Of a stretch of DNA of 7,020 nucleotides, positions 6,288 through 7,020 are shown piece by piece. The DNA lies in assembly GCA_001780825.1 (NCBI GenBank), contig MFIX01000158.1, forward strand, positions 1-7,020. The letters run 5' to 3'. The notes under the pieces are model-generated. The model worked only from the letters and a program-made list of their open reading frames with translations. It was not told the origin of the DNA and made no database searches. This DNA is from Candidatus Glassbacteria bacterium RIFCSPLOWO2_12_FULL_58_11. Lineage in GTDB: Bacteria > Gemmatimonadota > Glassbacteria > GWA2-58-10. Position 1 is the stretch's first letter, and each line of letters begins with the position of its first letter. A program made the position numbers and the translations under genes.

Positions 6288-6320
6288 TTCAGGATGCAGA
6301 GTAAGGTTTGCGGTCCTGAA
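6288..6320 (+). repeat. Inverted repeat in the cytochrome leader
   Basis: TTCAGGA (6288-6294) and TCCTGAA (6314-6320) are a perfect 7-bp inverted repeat with a 19-nt loop. It ends 33 nt before the cytochrome ATG and is followed by A-rich, not T-rich, sequence. It could be an mRNA hairpin or a protein-binding dyad. It is not a terminator. Confidence 0.35.
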
Positions 6321-6353
6321 AAACAGATGCTCCAGATAACATGGAGAAGAAAA

Positions 6354-7020
6354 ATGACCCGGTATTTCAATCGATTATTAATGGTGGCCTGCTTGACGGT
6401 CCTGGCGCTGAGCCAGGCCTGGGCCATGGCGTTGATCCGGCCGGTCGGCTATTCGCCGCAGCAGGTGACCGACCTGGGGCTGCAGACAGAGCGCTCCGCG
6501 CCTCTGACCACGATCGGCGTAGGCCAGCCGGCATATTTCAGAAGCGAGCACGAAGGCACCTACACCTGGTCTTTGACCGGCCCTTCCGGCTCTACCGCCG
6601 CACTGAGCTCGACTTCCGAGCGTGAGATATGGTTCAAGCCGGATAAGAAAGGCCAGTTCAAGTTGACCCTGGATTTCACCGACAGCCTGGGTGTCGCCTC
6701 CTCGGCCGAGCTTACGATCACCGGCGCATTCTATGTCGGTATCGGCAATGTCGGCGGAGCCACACCCGGCCTGGGCCAGTGCGCCCTCTGCCACCCGGAT
6801 AAGGCCACTGAATGGGCCACCACGGACCATTCAAGCATGTTACAGCGCGGGCTCGACGGTATTGTGAGCAGCCATTACGGCGAATCCTGCCTCGAGTGCC
6901 ACACCACCGGTTACGATACCGACTCGCTGGCGGTCAACGGCGGGTTCGATGATGTCGCCAAGGATTTAGGCTGGACTTTCCCGGATACCCTTTTCGAGGG
7001 TGTTTACGCCAATTTCGTGA
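6354..7020 (+). CDS. Exported multihaem c-type cytochrome, N-terminal part (3' end outside window)
   Basis: The frame is open from ATG 6354 to the window end (222 codons, no stop). GGAG (6343-6346), 7 nt upstream, supports the start. Residues 1-24 are a Sec signal peptide: Arg near the start, the MVACLTVLALS core and AWA cleavage before MAL. Residues about 30-125 look like an Ig-like beta-sandwich (alternating strands, TYTWSLTGPSGS, KKGQFKLTLDF). Two c-haem sites follow: CALCH (143-147) and CLECH (179-183), with HSSM (159-162) and HTTGYD (183-188) nearby. His residues such as His159 and His174 could be distal haem ligands. The layout fits periplasmic or surface multihaem cytochromes that carry electrons to a terminal acceptor; more haem sites probably lie beyond the window. 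Not octahaem- or NrfA-specific by anything visible. It probably depends on the cytochrome c maturation system. The likely regulator is the ArsR-type gene upstream. Confidence 0.85.
   Translation, partial: MTRYFNRLLMVACLTVLALSQAWAMALIRPVGYSPQQVTDLGLQTERSAPLTTIGVGQPAYFRSEHEGTYTWSLTGPSGSTAALSSTSEREIWFKPDKKGQFKLTLDFTDSLGVASSAELTITGAFYVGIGNVGGATPGLGQCALCHPDKATEWATTDHSSMLQRGLDGIVSSHYGESCLECHTTGYDTDSLAVNGGFDDVAKDLGWTFPDTLFEGVYANFV

Noticed and set aside
6378..6830. Minus-strand 150-codon open frame across the cytochrome start
   Set aside because: The plus strand has a signal peptide, a ribosome site and CxxCH motifs in an unbroken frame; the minus frame shows no family features.

Overview
This is a GC-rich bacterial window with clear Shine-Dalgarno sites and exported proteins. 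It holds six protein-coding genes, two of them cut by the window edges, and a long divergent intergenic region that is richer in AT. The proteins are a TPR repeat protein of DUF5107 type, an exported acetamidase/formamidase-family protein, an exported acetyl-xylan-esterase-type hydrolase, and a c-type cytochrome with an N-terminal beta-rich region. This mix suits a Gram-negative heterotroph, possibly from a candidate phylum of the FCB group. That placement is an inference from gene style only; no marker gene is present.

Layout. (1) Positions 1-2863, plus strand: the C-terminal part of a large TPR protein, then 40 bp later an acetamidase/formamidase family protein with its own strong ribosome binding site; they probably share a transcript. 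(2) Positions 2884-4926, minus strand, convergent with the first block: a secreted AXE1-type alpha/beta-hydrolase followed by a flavodoxin-fold, cysteine-rich NAD(P)H:FMN oxidoreductase-type protein. (3) Positions 4927-5789: about 860 bp without a convincing gene, between divergent genes. It holds a candidate promoter for the esterase (minus), a strong-looking plus-strand promoter at 5395-5423, a cluster of TAAGAT half-sites including a perfect 21-bp palindrome, a possible structured RNA, and a second promoter with a quasi-palindromic operator just before the next gene. (4) Positions 5790-7020, plus strand: an ArsR-family regulator, a 207-bp spacer with a possible 18-codon leader peptide and a hairpin, then the start of an exported c-type cytochrome with at least two haem sites.

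How they may work together. The first two blocks look like peripheral metabolism: ester and amide cleavage, flavin redox chemistry and TPR scaffolding. Nothing in the sequence ties them into one pathway. The best candidate for a regulated unit is arsR plus cytochrome. The regulator has two cysteines, a promoter and palindrome placed for autoregulation, and a leader region before an electron-transfer gene. I see no CRISPR array, transposase, tRNA, rRNA or recognisable defence system, and no firm evidence of a wholly new system. The non-coding DNA at 5390-5790 and 6147-6353 is the part least explained.
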